Source: Alphaproteobacteria bacterium (GTDB lineage: Bacteria; Pseudomonadota; Alphaproteobacteria; CAAHEQ01; UBA3637). From it: a stretch of 6,698 nucleotides of DNA. How positions within the stretch are numbered: the first letter of the stretch is position 1; each line of letters starts with the position of its first letter. Shown piece by piece: positions 5,823-6,698 of this stretch. The stretch lies in contig JAFZGR010000206.1 in assembly GCA_017555325.1 (NCBI GenBank), positions 1-6,698 on the forward strand, in the 5' to 3' direction. The notes under the pieces are model-generated. The model was not told the origin of the DNA. It did not search any database and worked only from the letters and a program-made list of their open reading frames with translations. The translations under genes and the position numbers were made by a program.

Positions 5823-6698
5823 TTAATCCGTTGCCGCAACCGAATCTGCGTTGTCTTCTGTATCCGGTTCGTTGCCGGTTAATGTAAACGCTGTATCCTT
5901 TCGAAGTGTTTTGAAATCATTTTGAGCATTTTCAAAGTCTTTATCCTGAATAATCATATCTTCCATCATGACATAAGCATCATAAGCCGAACCATGCATG
6001 AATGCCTTCATATAATAGGTGTTTTCATTTCCCCATAATAGTTTGTCATTTTCATCGGGTAAACCATAAGCATCAAAAACAAGATTCCAAAAATCATCCC
6101 GTCTTTTGAATTTTTTAGCCAAATTAATGCGACTTGAATTTAACGAATTATCTCCTTTGTTTACATATACGACTTTGAATACAACGTTGTTCGTATCAGG
6201 AGATGAATATGATACCTGAACGGTTTCTCTAGACTCTGGACGTGTATATGTTTCTCTGAATACATAGTGCATCTCATCTTGTTCTGCATATGAATAGATA
6301 CATTTTTTAATATCGGAAGCAATTTTTAACTGCTTTTTGTTGCGACAAACATCATTGTAATACGTTGTTCGGTAAAGAGGAATAGATTTTTCTACGCGGG
6401 AAAGCGTATATCCTAATTCTGTTAATTCATCATATACCGTTTCCGTATCATCACCGAATCCGATACCGACAATTTTAAATTTTGAAACATCGTGCCTGTT
6501 TAAGCCGGATTGTACCTGATTTTGTATGGACAATTTTTTTGTGTTTGCCGATTCAGTCATATTGAGTGGATTATTTCGCTTAATTAATTCGCTTTCGGAA
6601 ATACTGTTTTCAACAACATGTTGTGTGTCTTCCTTTTTTGTTTTTTCGGTCTTTTTCTTATCCGCCGAAATGTCAATATTAAAAGAAGTGTTTGGAAG
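5823..6698 (-). CDS. Uncharacterised protein encoded upstream of the Clp-like ATPase; 5' end beyond the window
   Basis: I do not recognise this protein. An ATG at 6558-6560 gives 245 residues, but the frame stays open to the window edge, adding 46 codons, and no Shine-Dalgarno precedes that ATG. The real start therefore probably lies outside. The extension is Lys/Glu/Ser/Thr-rich (for example SADKKKTEKTKKEDT) and looks like a disordered linker. Numbering from the internal Met, a compact domain follows: KFKIVGIGFGDD (27-38) with a helix to ELGY (48-51), a strand-rich middle (about 95-135), then FKRRDDFWNLVFDAYGLP (151-168), WGNENTYYMKAFMHGSAY (176-193) and an acidic helix VMMEDMI (197-203). 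Two cysteines (72, 87) are present. The last 20 residues are acidic. No signal peptide or membrane helix is visible in this part. It ends 15 nt before the ATPase start, so the two are very likely co-translated. A role as adaptor or client of that ATPase is a guess from position. Confidence 0.75.
   Translation of the reverse strand, partial: LPNTSFNIDISADKKKTEKTKKEDTQHVVENSISESELIKRNNPLNMTESANTKKLSIQNQVQSGLNRHDVSKFKIVGIGFGDDTETVYDELTELGYTLSRVEKSIPLYRTTYYNDVCRNKKQLKIASDIKKCIYSYAEQDEMHYVFRETYTRPESRETVQVSYSSPDTNNVVFKVVYVNKGDNSLNSSRINLAKKFKRRDDFWNLVFDAYGLPDENDKLLWGNENTYYMKAFMHGSAYDAYVMMEDMIIQDKDFENAQNDFKTLRKDTAFTLTGNEPDTEDNADSVAATD

Noticed and set aside
1..6698. CRISPR array, insertion sequence, tRNA/rRNA gene or attachment site
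   Set aside because: I saw no direct-repeat/spacer pattern, transposase, terminal inverted repeats or tRNA-like cloverleaf. The window is almost fully covered by genes, and the only gaps over 100 nt (799-980 and 1992-2094) are accounted for by the hairpin and promoters.

Overview
The window is AT-rich chromosomal DNA from a bacterium. The RlmN C-terminus, the HAD phosphatase and MutY all read like alphaproteobacterial versions. The low GC and A/T-ending codons suggest a host-associated or gut-type uncultured alphaproteobacterium. That placement is inferred from sequence style, not from a search. Tryptophan is encoded by TGG and one gene stops at TGA, so the standard bacterial code fits.

Layout. 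The left part (1-2832) lies on the + strand. It holds the 3' end of rlmN (23S rRNA/tRNA adenine C2 methyltransferase) and, 15 nt later, a compact FMN nitroreductase. A 182-nt gap follows, with a perfect 9-bp hairpin and a good extended -10 promoter. That promoter drives an unrecognised 336-residue protein built from four tandem repeats of about 75-80 residues. After a 103-nt AT-rich gap comes a HAD-family phosphatase-like gene with its own ribosome binding site. The right part (2848-6698) lies on the - strand and reads leftward as a tight operon: an unknown protein whose frame is open to the window edge, then a stripped-down ClpA/ClpB-like double AAA+ ATPase (15-nt gap), then mutY (gap of 11-14 nt). 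mutY and the HAD gene converge with 15 nt between their stops.

How the genes relate. rlmN, the nitroreductase, the HAD protein and mutY are ordinary housekeeping or general metabolic genes. The two parts worth attention are the four-repeat orphan protein and the unknown protein/Clp-like ATPase pair. The ATPase has no N-domain, no middle domain and no ClpP-binding loop. Its first ATPase module has lost the Walker B acidic pair and both arginine fingers, and the pore-loop tyrosine is missing in both modules. Its second module has intact catalytic motifs. This looks like a specialised remodelling ATPase that may act with the protein encoded just upstream. That partnership is inferred only from operon structure.
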